Of a stretch of DNA of 64,000 nucleotides, positions 36,434 through 44,048 are shown piece after piece. Location of the stretch: the NCBI GenBank assembly GCA_003255745.1, contig QKYL01000010.1:62001-126000 (forward strand). Reading direction: 5' to 3'. The stretch's first letter is position 1. Every line of letters starts with the position of its first letter. The position numbers were made by a program, and so were the translations under genes. Below the pieces are notes generated by a model. The model searched no databases, had not been told where the DNA came from, and was given only the letters and a program-made list of their open reading frames with translations. The stretch is from Paracoccus saliphilus. Its GTDB lineage: Bacteria; Pseudomonadota; Alphaproteobacteria; Rhodobacterales; Rhodobacteraceae.

Positions 36434-37179
36434 GCGAGGTGACCGTGGCCGAGGCGCCGGTCGACGTGGCGGTCAAGTCGGCGCTGGCCGCGGCCGAAGC
36501 CGCAACCGATGCCGCCCACGAGGCCGAAGCCGTTTTGGCCGCCCGGTCCGAGGCGGCCGAGGCCGTGGCGCGGACCGGGCGCCGCATGGGTATCCTGACC
36601 GGCGTCAGCGCGGGCGGCGCGCTTCTGGTGCTGGTGCTTGCAGGGTCCAGCCTGTGGTCTACCACCTCGTCGCTGAACGATGCCGCCAGCGTCCAGGCGG
36701 CCGCGACCGCCGCCTTTGTCGAGCGGCTGAGCGAGATGAACCTTGCGCTGGAGCGGATGGAGAAGGCCGTGGCCGAAACCGAGCGGCTTGCCACCGCCCA
36801 GCAGAGCAGAATGGATGCCGCGGCCGAAGCCTCGCGCACTTCGGTCCCGGCTGCCGCAGCCGCTTCGGAGGCTTTGTCGCCTGCACTGGCGCAGCGGCTG
36901 GACAGCTTGCGGGCGGACCTTCTTGCGGCCATTGCCGGGGTCGAACTGGACGTAGGCACACGGCTGTCGAAATTCGTGCCCCCCGCAGCCACCGCCGCCC
37001 CAGCCACCGCCGCCCCAGCCGCCGCTGCGTCATCTGCCGCTGCGTCGCCTGCCCCTGCGGCGCGCCCCGCCGCGGTGGAACGCAGTCGGGTGGCGCCGGC
37101 AGCACGATCGCGGCCCTCCGCCCCGCGTGCAGCGCCGGCCCCCGCCGCGCAGGCGCCGAACCCTTTCCGCTATCCCTGA
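36430..37179 (+). CDS. Bitopic membrane protein, candidate MotF-like motor protein
   Basis: The 249-residue protein has an acidic, Ala-rich cytoplasmic start (1-50), one membrane helix at about 54-74 ('ILTGVSAGGALLVLVLAGSS'), a helical periplasmic region (80-180) and an Ala/Pro-rich tail. Topology matches MotF, a bitopic protein of the R. sphaeroides Fla1 flagellum that is needed for rotation and acts with FliL and MotB. I cannot confirm orthology without a sequence comparison. It is the middle gene of the three-gene unit under a sigma-54 promoter. Confidence 0.7.
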   Translation: MSEVTVAEAPVDVAVKSALAAAEAATDAAHEAEAVLAARSEAAEAVARTGRRMGILTGVSAGGALLVLVLAGSSLWSTTSSLNDAASVQAAATAAFVERLSEMNLALERMEKAVAETERLATAQQSRMDAAAEASRTSVPAAAAASEALSPALAQRLDSLRADLLAAIAGVELDVGTRLSKFVPPAATAAPATAAPAAAASSAAASPAPAARPAAVERSRVAPAARSRPSAPRAAPAPAAQAPNPFRYP

Positions 37180-37201
37180 TCCTCGCAAGACCGGACCCCA
37201 C

Positions 37202-37900
37202 ATGAGCGATCCTGCCGACGAGCCCCGCACCCTGCGCCTGTCCCGCTGCGGCGCACGCGATCACGGCAGCATGCTTGGCCTGCGCACGGGCGATGTGCTG
37301 ACGGGTGTCGACGGGACCCGCTGGCAGGGTCCTGCCGCGGCGCTGTCTGCCCGTCTGGCCGAGGCGCCCGGCCCGCTGGCCCTGACCTTCCTGCGGGACG
37401 GGGCGCTGCTGACCGTTCTGACAAGGCGGGGCGACCTGGGTGCATGGGACGAGGTGCCCGCACCCGAGGCCGATATCCCGGCCGGTCCGGCCACCGCAGG
37501 TTTGTGCAACTGGGAGATCATGCGCCGCCCCGACGGCACGCATGATCTGTTTGCGCGTCGGCCATCGCTTCTGGCACTGGTGGCGCCGGCGCTGTGGCTG
37601 GCGCAGGTGCGGCTGTGGACATGGTTCTTTACGCTGGTGACAGCCCTTGTCCTGGCGCTGCCCGGCGGCGCGCCCCTGATGTTCGCGGTGTGGATGGCGG
37701 CGGGCCTGCACCTGTGGCGCAGCGGCGACGCCCACCTGCGCACCGCCCGCCTGGTCGAAGGCTTTTATACCGCCGGCATCCTCGCCGCCCGTACCGAGAT
37801 CGAGGCTTGCAATGCCTGGGCCACGCTGCATCCCGGCGCGCACTTCCGCTTTGACCACCGGTCGGGGATGATCCCCGACCCGGCGCTGCAGAACGGCTGA
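37202..37900 (+). CDS. Hypothetical membrane protein with PDZ-like start
   Basis: The 232-residue protein begins with a short stretch resembling the peptide-binding loop of PDZ domains ('GLRTGDVLTGVDGTRWQG', about residues 26-43). Two or three hydrophobic segments lie at about 120-170, followed by a soluble tail. No catalytic motif is seen. It follows the bitopic protein after 22 bases and probably shares its sigma-54 promoter. Function unknown; a motor or export accessory role is inferred from context. It converges with the Sel1-repeat gene. Confidence 0.72.
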   Translation: MSDPADEPRTLRLSRCGARDHGSMLGLRTGDVLTGVDGTRWQGPAAALSARLAEAPGPLALTFLRDGALLTVLTRRGDLGAWDEVPAPEADIPAGPATAGLCNWEIMRRPDGTHDLFARRPSLLALVAPALWLAQVRLWTWFFTLVTALVLALPGGAPLMFAVWMAAGLHLWRSGDAHLRTARLVEGFYTAGILAARTEIEACNAWATLHPGAHFRFDHRSGMIPDPALQNG

Positions 37901-37908
37901 TGTGCCTT

Positions 37909-38571
37909 TCAGGAACCCGGCGCGCCTTGGGCCGCAGTGACCACCGCGCAATTCGGCGGCGCCGCGTCGCCCCGGTCGGCGCACCAGTCGATGAAGGCAA
38001 GCCGCGCCTGGTCCTGCGCCGCAGGTCGTTCGGCGGCAGGGATCATCGTCAGGCTGGCATCCCGGGCGGGAACGGCGCCAGGCACGTCCAGCGCCGCCGC
38101 GATCGATTGCCAGGCATGGGCGGCGGCGGGGTCGGGCTCCGACCTGACCGAGGCCAAGATCGCCGCCAGTGCCAGCATGGCCGCGCCATCCCCTGCGCGG
38201 GCCGCGGGGGTCAGTTCGGCCTCCATCCGGGCGGCAATGCTGTCCCCCGTGTCCTGCGGCAGTCCATCCATCAGCTTGCGCCGCAGGCCGCCGGCGCCGG
38301 TCAGGCCGGTCAGTTCCGCCTTCAGCGCCCAGAACGCAGCCTCGGTGCTGTTCTGCGGCACGCCGCGCCCGGTCGCGTAAAGCACCGCCAGGTTATAGGC
38401 CGCCTCGCCGTCGCCTGCCTGCGCCAAAGGGAAGAACCCCGCCGCCGCCGCGCCGTAACGCCCTGCGCCTGCATCATCCAGGGCGGCCTGGAACGGGTCC
38501 GCCCCTGCAGCCGTCAGGGTGCAGCACAGGACCAGGGGCAGCAGCAGCGTCCCGCGCCGCAACCGTCTCAT
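37909..38571 (-). CDS. Exported Sel1-like repeat protein, candidate flagellar rotation protein
   Basis: The 220-residue protein has a signal peptide ('LLLPLVLCCTLTAAGADP') and Sel1/TPR-type helices; the clearest repeat is 'AAYNLAVLYATGRGVPQN' at about residues 57-74, and a second degenerate unit is near 'DGAAMLALAAILASVR'. Sel1 repeats bind partner proteins. A periplasmic Sel1-like repeat protein (MotK) needed for swimming has been reported in Cereibacter sphaeroides, and this may be its counterpart. It overlaps the preceding gene by ATGA, so the two form an operon. Confidence 0.78.
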   Translation of the reverse strand: MRRLRRGTLLLPLVLCCTLTAAGADPFQAALDDAGAGRYGAAAAGFFPLAQAGDGEAAYNLAVLYATGRGVPQNSTEAAFWALKAELTGLTGAGGLRRKLMDGLPQDTGDSIAARMEAELTPAARAGDGAAMLALAAILASVRSEPDPAAAHAWQSIAAALDVPGAVPARDASLTMIPAAERPAAQDQARLAFIDWCADRGDAAPPNCAVVTAAQGAPGS

Positions 38572-38990
38572 CGTCCGGCAACCATCACCAGCTGCAGATA
38601 CAGCAGCCTGCGGGCCGGCGCATGGCCGTTCCCAATGTCCGAAACGATCACCATGGGCCGGGTCTGGCCTTCGTTCACGACCTCGATCCGGATCGAGGCG
38701 GGCAGCACGATGCGGTTGTCGGCCAGGGTCTTCAACGGGTGGGTTGTGAAGGCCTGGCGAAAGTCGCTGTCGATCCAGGCCAAGGCCAGCGCCCGCCCCA
38801 GGATGTCAGGCAGCATGCGCTCCACGTCCTTGCGGTCCTGGAAGATCACCGGTCCCGACGACAGGCGGTAGTCGGTCTGCCGGGCGGTCCGCTCCAGGGG
38901 TTCGGTTGTTCCGCTGGACCGGCCCGGTCCGATGCGCGCGGGCAGTCGGATGCGGGCCGGCACCAGGGCCAGGTCTTGTCGCTGCGACAT
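38568..38990 (-). CDS. Protein with a domain resembling nitrile-hydratase-alpha/NHLP leader peptides
   Basis: In this 140-residue protein, residues about 65-115 read as an NHLP-type fold: 'ALALAWIDSDFRQAFTTH' then 'PLKTLADNRIVLPASIRIEV' fits the family pattern of an Ala-Trp-x-Asp-x-x-Phe helix, a Pro-x-x-x-Leu turn and 'lP..v.v.vv'. NHLP domains are leaders of modified peptides or derive from nitrile hydratase alpha subunits. There is no double-Gly cleavage site and no modifying enzyme nearby, and the metal-binding Cys cluster of nitrile hydratase is missing. It is first in an operon with the Sel1-repeat gene and divergent from fleQ. Function unknown. Confidence 0.7.
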   Translation of the reverse strand: MSQRQDLALVPARIRLPARIGPGRSSGTTEPLERTARQTDYRLSSGPVIFQDRKDVERMLPDILGRALALAWIDSDFRQAFTTHPLKTLADNRIVLPASIRIEVVNEGQTRPMVIVSDIGNGHAPARRLLYLQLVMVAGR

Positions 38991-39029
38991 CTTCCTCTCC
39001 GGTTGCGGCAGTGGGGGCCTCGAAAGGAT

Positions 39030-39056
39030 GAGACGACAGAAAAAGCCGCGAGTTTA
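39030..39056 (-). promoter_or_regulatory. Possible sigma-28-like promoter of the NHLP-like / Sel1 operon
   Basis: On the minus strand TAAA, 15 bases, then GTCGTCTC: spacing is exactly that of flagellar sigma-28 promoters, but the -10 box is poor. It lies 40 bases upstream of the start at 38990. Confidence 0.35.
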
Positions 39057-39138
39057 GCCCCATCCGAAAGGATTGGCGGCCTATCCTCAATGGCAGATGC
39101 GCGATGTCCGTCAGTCACGCCTATGCCGGAGGTCCGGT

Positions 39139-39154
39139 TGTCGGAAATCCGACA
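39139..39154. promoter_or_regulatory. Perfect dyad TGTCGGA-AA-TCCGACA upstream of fleQ
   Basis: Seven-base arms around AA, 45 bases before the fleQ start. The core GTCGG-N4-CCGAC recurs upstream of rpoN2 and, imperfectly, fleT. It is probably the operator of a shared regulator, perhaps FleQ itself. Confidence 0.55.
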
Positions 39155-39199
39155 GTGCCGGACAGTGGGCGCAATCTTCTATGGGAAAGGGACAGTTCA

Positions 39200-40321
39200 A
39201 TGACCACCCGGTTTGCGCCGCTTTCCTTGGCATCCGTGCAGGGTGCCGCTGGCCCCGCGGCGACGGACGCGCCCTTCACCCTGGCCGACCGGCTGATCCC
39301 CGGCGCGTCGGCGCCGATGCGGCAGGTCAAGCGGCTGGTGACGATGCTGGCCCCGGCGGACGGACCGGTGCTGGTCACGGGTCCAAGCGGGTCGGGCAAG
39401 GAACTTGTGGCGCAGGCGCTGCACCGGTTGTCGGGCCGCAAGGGCCAGATGGTCGCCGTCAACTGCGCCGCACTGCCCGCCGAGCTGCTGGAGGGCGAGC
39501 TGTTTGGTTCCGAACGCGGTGCCTATACCGGCGCCGACCGTGCCCGGCCGGGCCTGATCGAGCAGGCCGAGGGCGGCACCCTGTTCCTGGACGAGATCGG
39601 CGACATGCCGCTTGGGTTGCAGGCCAAGCTGCTGCGCGTGCTGGAAACGCGAATGGTGCGCCGCCTTGGGGGTACGGCCCCGGTGCGGATGGATTTCCGC
39701 GTGGTCGCCGCAACCCATCGTGACCTGGAACGGATGGTCGCCGAGGGGACTTTTCGCCAGGACCTGTTGTATCGGCTGTCGGTCTTTCCCGTGCAGATGC
39801 CGTCGCTGGCGCAGCACATCTCGGACCTGCCGGAAATCCTGGGCTGCCTGCTGGACGATCTTGCGGTCGGCGCACCGGGGCAGCCGATGCCCGAATTCGA
39901 CGACAGCGCGATGCGCAGCCTGATGGCCCATGACTGGCCCGGCAACGTGCGCGAGCTGCGCACCGTCGCGCAGCGCGCCTGCCTGCTGTTCGCCGGCCGC
40001 CGCGTCACCGCGCGCGAGGTCAAGGACAACCTGTTCAGCTTTGCCGTGGCCGATGTTGGCGATGCCGGCCGCGCCTGGCCGCAGGTGCCGTTTTCCGCGC
40101 AAACGGGGCTGCCCACCGCCGACCACCTGCGCGAAAGCCTGGGGGCCGGACTGCCGGATCTGGATTTGCGCTGCTATCTGCGCGACATCGAGGTGGCGCT
40201 GATCAGCGCCGCGCTGGACCGCCACGAGGGCTGCGTCAGCCGCGCGGCGCAATCCCTGCGCCTGCGCCGCACCACCCTGATTGAAAAGATGCGCAAATAC
40301 GGCCTCGGGCGCGGTGCCTGA
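39200..40321 (+). CDS. fleQ: Sigma-54-dependent flagellar master activator FleQ-like
   Basis: The 373-residue protein lacks a receiver domain: the AAA+ domain begins after about 35 residues. Walker A is '[17 protein letters not shown]'; the sigma-54 loop reads GAYTGA, a known variant of GAFTGA; Walker B is '[10 protein letters not shown]'; and '[15 protein letters not shown]' follows. Unlike FleT it ends in a Fis-type helix-turn-helix ('[20 protein letters not shown]'). The ATG at 39200 follows AAAGGGAC. It activates flagellar sigma-54 promoters. The dyad in front suggests its own expression is controlled. Confidence 0.9.
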   Translation: MTTRFAPLSLASVQGAAGPAATDAPFTLADRLIPGASAPMRQVKRLVTMLAPADGPVLVTGPSGSGKELVAQALHRLSGRKGQMVAVNCAALPAELLEGELFGSERGAYTGADRARPGLIEQAEGGTLFLDEIGDMPLGLQAKLLRVLETRMVRRLGGTAPVRMDFRVVAATHRDLERMVAEGTFRQDLLYRLSVFPVQMPSLAQHISDLPEILGCLLDDLAVGAPGQPMPEFDDSAMRSLMAHDWPGNVRELRTVAQRACLLFAGRRVTAREVKDNLFSFAVADVGDAGRAWPQVPFSAQTGLPTADHLRESLGAGLPDLDLRCYLRDIEVALISAALDRHEGCVSRAAQSLRLRRTTLIEKMRKYGLGRGA

Positions 40322-40350
40322 GGTCCGTGACGCGTGGCGGTCGGCGCGGG

Positions 40351-41991
40351 TCACCCGTCGCGCGCCCACATCTTTTGCAGGTTCTGAATATAGTCGCCGG
40401 TGCTTTTCATCTGCGTGACCGCCTGTTCCATGGCCGCGAAGCGCGTCAGATAGCGTTTTTCCACCACAGCAGCCCGCGCCTCCAGCGCCTCCATCCGCTC
40501 GGTTGCCGTCCGGCTGGACCTGCCGAGGTCGTTTTCACGCCGGCCGATGATGCCCGTCCCTTCTTCGGCGCGGGCCAGCAGCGCGCCCAGGCTGCCCACC
40601 AGGCTGCGGCCAAAGCGGACGCGCCCCTCGGTAACGCCCGGCTCGGCAAGGACGCTCAGGCCCTGGACGGGGCCTGCCAGCGCGATAAAGGCGCGCTGCC
40701 CGTCGCCCAGGCTCAGCCCCACCATCGCATAGCCCCCCAGTTGCCCGTTGCCGCCCGCATCGACCGAAAACGGCAGATCGCCCGAAGGCAGTTCCGGCGA
40801 CACCTGGCCCCGTACCGACAGTCCGGTTGTCAGGCTGCGCAGTTGATCCCCGAACAGCGCGTCGAAATCGCCGGCCCGGTCCCGGAAGGTCCGGTCGAAA
40901 GCCGGGGGGTCGAAACGGAACAGGCCGTTTCTTTCAGTCGCGATCCCCAGGTCCGCCAGGTGGATCGGGCGGTCCGAAAATCCGGAAAGCGGCGTGGCGA
41001 TCAGCCGCCGCAGGTCCTGCTGCAGTGTCTCGATGCTGCGGTCACCGGCCAGGTCACCCGGAGGAGTTCCTGCAACCCCGCGCGATGTCAGCGACTGAAG
41101 CAGGCTCATCACGCCATTCAGGCCCTCGACCAGCTTCTCGACGTTGCTGCGCGCTGCCTGTTCGTCCCGCTCGATGCTCAGCGTGCCGGCGCCTGTGGCC
41201 GACAGCGTGACTTCGACCCCCGGCATGATGTCGCGGATGACGTTGGTGGGGCGCGACACGGCAATGCCGTCCACCATAACGCTGGCATTCGCCGCGGCCT
41301 GGACCTGCCGCTGCGCGTTGCTGACGGTGGTGTCGAACATCGACAGGTCGATGCCGCCGCTGCTCGTGCCGGGGGTTGCGGTAAAGCGCAGCGCGTTGTT
41401 GGCGCCCGTCTCGCTGACGATGCCCAGGGACACGGTGCCGTCGCCCTTGTCCAGAACCCGCGCGGTGATGCCGGGAACGGCGCTGAGGATGCCGGCAAGC
41501 CCGTCCAGCGTGGTTCCGGGCGGGATGGTCAGGGACTGCCCCGGACGGGCGGCATCGGCGGTAAAGCTTGTGCCGTCGGTGGTCGACCAGCTGCCGAATT
41601 CCACCCCAAGCGTGCCCACATCGACCGGGGCCGCACCCGAGGCGAAGCCGCCGAATTCCAGCACCTGCCGCGCCGCCAGCGACTGCACCTGCAGGGGCAC
41701 GCTGTCTGGACGCAGCAGATTGCGATCCGTCACCTTGGGCATCATCGTCGGGGTGGTGGTCGACACGATCAGGACCGGGTTCGTGGCTGTCTGCGCCAGC
41801 GCGCCGTTCAGGGCCTGGAACTGGACCCGGATCTGGCCCAGGGCTGACAGCTTGACGTTGTCATTCTGGATCTGCGACTTGAGAACGTCGAGGCGCGGCG
41901 CGGTTTCGGCGGTGCTCAGGGTCCGTGCCAGCTCTCGCAGGTTCAGGCCCGAGCCGTTCTTGTTGAGTGCCGACAGAAGATCGCTGCTCAT
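40351..41991 (-). CDS. fliD: Flagellar filament cap protein FliD
   Basis: The 546-residue protein has the FliD N-terminal domain ('TLSTAETAPRLDVLKSQIQN', then 'ALGQIRVQFQALNGAL') and C-terminal domain with coiled coil ('RLVSLG'-type region replaced here by 'LGSLGALLARAEEGTG' and 'RMEALEARAAVVEKRYLTRF'). It caps the growing filament. No fliS or fliT follows. A sigma-28-like promoter lies upstream. It converges with fleQ, 29 bases apart. Confidence 0.92.
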   Translation of the reverse strand: MSSDLLSALNKNGSGLNLRELARTLSTAETAPRLDVLKSQIQNDNVKLSALGQIRVQFQALNGALAQTATNPVLIVSTTTPTMMPKVTDRNLLRPDSVPLQVQSLAARQVLEFGGFASGAAPVDVGTLGVEFGSWSTTDGTSFTADAARPGQSLTIPPGTTLDGLAGILSAVPGITARVLDKGDGTVSLGIVSETGANNALRFTATPGTSSGGIDLSMFDTTVSNAQRQVQAAANASVMVDGIAVSRPTNVIRDIMPGVEVTLSATGAGTLSIERDEQAARSNVEKLVEGLNGVMSLLQSLTSRGVAGTPPGDLAGDRSIETLQQDLRRLIATPLSGFSDRPIHLADLGIATERNGLFRFDPPAFDRTFRDRAGDFDALFGDQLRSLTTGLSVRGQVSPELPSGDLPFSVDAGGNGQLGGYAMVGLSLGDGQRAFIALAGPVQGLSVLAEPGVTEGRVRFGRSLVGSLGALLARAEEGTGIIGRRENDLGRSSRTATERMEALEARAAVVEKRYLTRFAAMEQAVTQMKSTGDYIQNLQKMWARDG

Positions 41992-42014
41992 GTCATCCTC
42001 CCTCTCACCGGGAC

Positions 42015-42041
42015 TGAACGGACGGGTGCGGGGAATTTTTA
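42015..42041 (-). promoter_or_regulatory. Sigma-28-like promoter of fliD
   Basis: On the minus strand TAAAAATT, 11 bases, TCCGTTCA. Spacing equals the enterobacterial flagellar consensus (TAAAGTTT-N11-GCCGATAA), and CCGTTCA is identical to the -10 box of fliC. It is 24 bases upstream of the start codon. Confidence 0.6.
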
Positions 42042-42054
42042 GCGGGCAGGGTCG

Positions 42055-43134
42055 TCACGGCGCGAAATCAAAGACGATTTCGATGCGGCGGTTCGCGCTG
42101 CGCCCTTCTTCGCTGCCGTTGTCGGCGACGGGTTCGGCATCGCCCTTGCTGATCGCGGAAAGGCGCGCCGGGTCCACCTGCGATCCCATTTCCCGCACCA
42201 CGGCCGAGGCGCGGGCGGCCGCCAGACCCCAGTTGTCCACGAAGGGACCCCCCGTCAGGGGCACGCTGTCGGTATGGCCCGTGACGATGATCTGTCCCGC
42301 ATCGCCGGCGGATGCCAGGGCGATGCGGGACATGATCTCGCGCGCCTCGTCGGTCAGGTTGGCCGATCCCGACTGAAAGGCGCCGCCGGCACCAACGGTC
42401 ACGATGACCTTGTCGTTTTTCTGCTGCACATCGACCAGCCCCTGGCCTTCGATTTCCTGCAAGGCCACCTTCAGGCGTGCCTCCGCGATGGCGGCCTTTT
42501 GTTCGCTGCTGCTGCCAGCCTCGCCCGTGGCAGGCTGATCGCCGCCGGTTCCGCCGGTCGGACCCTCGGCCGCGCCTCCGCCCGATCCGGTCTGCTGCGC
42601 ATCGGCGATATCGCGGGCCGCCGCGGCCATGGCCTGCGCCAGGTCCTGGGCGCCGGCACCTTCGGGCAGACGCATGGTCACCGTGCCGCCTGCACCGCTG
42701 ACTGTTACCTCGCCATCCGTCATGGCCTGCTCCAGCGCCTCGGTCAGCTTCTCCATCGCCTCGTCCGCGGGTGGCTGCGGCGGGTTCTGGGCCGCGCCGT
42801 CCTGCGGTTCGGGCACATCCTCGTTCGAAGGGGGCGTGGCCGGGGGCGAAGTCATCTCGATGATGGTCGTGGCTTCGGGATTTGGAAAGATGTCGACCAT
42901 CCTGACGCCGAAATGCTCGCGCAGGGCCCCTGTCATCTTCTTGAACGACACCTCGTCGAAATTGGCAAAGGACAGGATCAGCACAAAGAAGGCCATCAGC
43001 AGCGTCGCCATGTCGGCGAAAGTCGCCATCCAGGCCGGTGCGCCGACCGGCGGGCAGGCCGGGCAGTCGTGTTCGTCCTCGTCATCATCGGGCAACGGGG
43101 CGGGCTGCAGCGGCAGCGCCTTGATCTTGGCCAT
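42055..43134 (-). CDS. motB: Flagellar stator protein MotB
   Basis: The 359-residue protein has a short cytoplasmic start, one membrane helix containing the proton-accepting Asp41 ('MATFADMATLLMAFFVLIL'), a periplasmic plug and a C-terminal OmpA-like peptidoglycan-binding domain ('IIVTGHTDSVPLTGG', 'NWGLAAARASAVVREM', 'RSANRRIEIVFDF'). The linker is rich in Gly, Gln and Glu. It follows motA by 12 bases on the minus strand. Confidence 0.96.
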   Translation of the reverse strand: MAKIKALPLQPAPLPDDDEDEHDCPACPPVGAPAWMATFADMATLLMAFFVLILSFANFDEVSFKKMTGALREHFGVRMVDIFPNPEATTIIEMTSPPATPPSNEDVPEPQDGAAQNPPQPPADEAMEKLTEALEQAMTDGEVTVSGAGGTVTMRLPEGAGAQDLAQAMAAAARDIADAQQTGSGGGAAEGPTGGTGGDQPATGEAGSSSEQKAAIAEARLKVALQEIEGQGLVDVQQKNDKVIVTVGAGGAFQSGSANLTDEAREIMSRIALASAGDAGQIIVTGHTDSVPLTGGPFVDNWGLAAARASAVVREMGSQVDPARLSAISKGDAEPVADNGSEEGRSANRRIEIVFDFAP

Positions 43135-43146
43135 TGTCGTTCCCCG

Positions 43147-43914
43147 TCAGGCTGCCGCGCGCATCTTTTCCTGGACCGGCGGGTCCAGCGCCGCCAGCAG
43201 CTGATCCTCGATCAGGCGGGGGCTTTCGCCGCGCGCGATGCCGCGCAGCCCTTCCATGACCAAGGCCCGATATTCCAGTTCGGCCGAGGTGCGCCCCTGC
43301 ATCTTGGTCAGGATCGGCCCGAACATCACGTTGGCGATCATCGCGCCGTAAAGCGTGGTCAGCAGGGCCACCGCCATGGCCGGGCCGATGGCCTTCACGT
43401 CCGACATGTTGCCCAGCATCAGCACCAGCCCGATCAGCGTTCCGATCATGCCCATGGCGGGGCCGATATCGACCCAGGCCTTGATCACGCCCTGAACGGC
43501 CTCGTGGCGCGATTTCATGGCCTTTATTTCCTGCTTCAACTGCTTGGTCAGCTTGGCCTCGTCGGCGCCGTCGACCAGCATCTGCAGTCCCTTTTCAAAG
43601 AACTTGTCGGGAACGGCCTGGCCTTCCAGCGCCATCATGCCGTCTTTGCGGGCAACGGCCGACAGCTCCACGATGCGCTGAACCAGCGCGTCCGTCTTCA
43701 GCGTCGAGCCTTTGAACATGCGCCCCATCGCCTTGAAGCTGGCCAGGTAGGGGCCCATCGCGGTTGTTGACAGCACCGCAAATGCCGTACCGCCAAAGAC
43801 GATCAGGATCGAGGGGATATCAAGGAAGGGGCCCAGGCCGCCTGCAAAGATCATCGCCCCGAAGATCATGCCCATGGCACCCAGGAAGCCGATCAGACCT
43901 GCAACATCCATCAC
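43147..43914 (-). CDS. motA: Flagellar stator protein MotA
   Basis: The 255-residue protein has four membrane helices and the large cytoplasmic loop with charged residues that contact FliG. 'VDIGPAMGMIGTLIGLVLML' contains the conserved proline of the channel, and 'GPAMAVALLTTLYGAMIANV' the last helix. It is first in the motA-motB operon with its own consensus sigma-54 promoter and diverges from fliC. Confidence 0.96.
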   Translation of the reverse strand: MMDVAGLIGFLGAMGMIFGAMIFAGGLGPFLDIPSILIVFGGTAFAVLSTTAMGPYLASFKAMGRMFKGSTLKTDALVQRIVELSAVARKDGMMALEGQAVPDKFFEKGLQMLVDGADEAKLTKQLKQEIKAMKSRHEAVQGVIKAWVDIGPAMGMIGTLIGLVLMLGNMSDVKAIGPAMAVALLTTLYGAMIANVMFGPILTKMQGRTSAELEYRALVMEGLRGIARGESPRLIEDQLLAALDPPVQEKMRAAA

Positions 43915-43931
43915 CGCACTCCTTGCTGCTG

Positions 43932-43956
43932 CACGGGGCTTGCAGCAAGCTCCGTG
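43932..43956. repeat. 25-base dyad in the motA / fliC intergenic region
   Basis: CACGGGGCTTGC and GCAAGCTCCGTG face each other around a single A with one mismatch. The minus-strand arm is part of the motA sigma-54 promoter; the plus-strand arm resembles a sigma-54 promoter lacking one G of the -24 GG. Confidence 0.8.
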
Positions 43957-43959
43957 CCA
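43945..43959 (-). promoter_or_regulatory. Sigma-54 promoter of motA-motB
   Basis: Minus-strand TGGCACGGAGCTTGC is a perfect match to TGGCACG-N4-TTGC. It lies 31 bases upstream of the motA start codon. Confidence 0.88.
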
Positions 43960-43976
43960 GAATCTGAAGGTCGGGC

Positions 43977-44002
43977 TAAACTTTCGCCGGAAACGCCGTT
44001 CA
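43977..44002 (+). promoter_or_regulatory. Sigma-28-like promoter of fliC
   Basis: TAAACTTT, 10 bases, GCCGTTCA. It is one base shorter in spacing than the usual N11 but both boxes are good. It lies 46 bases before the fliC start and fits flagellin as a late, FliA-dependent gene. Confidence 0.65.
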
Positions 44003-44048
44003 TCTTGTCAGGCGCCGCGAGGCGCGTCGCTTGACCAAGGAGATGAAC

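Noticed and set aside
39061..39110. TGGCAG near 39091 as a sigma-54 promoter for fleQ
   Set aside because: No GC at the required ten-base distance after the GG.
40322..40350. A terminator between fleQ and fliD
   Set aside because: Only short complementary pieces are present and there is no T-run; too weak to call.
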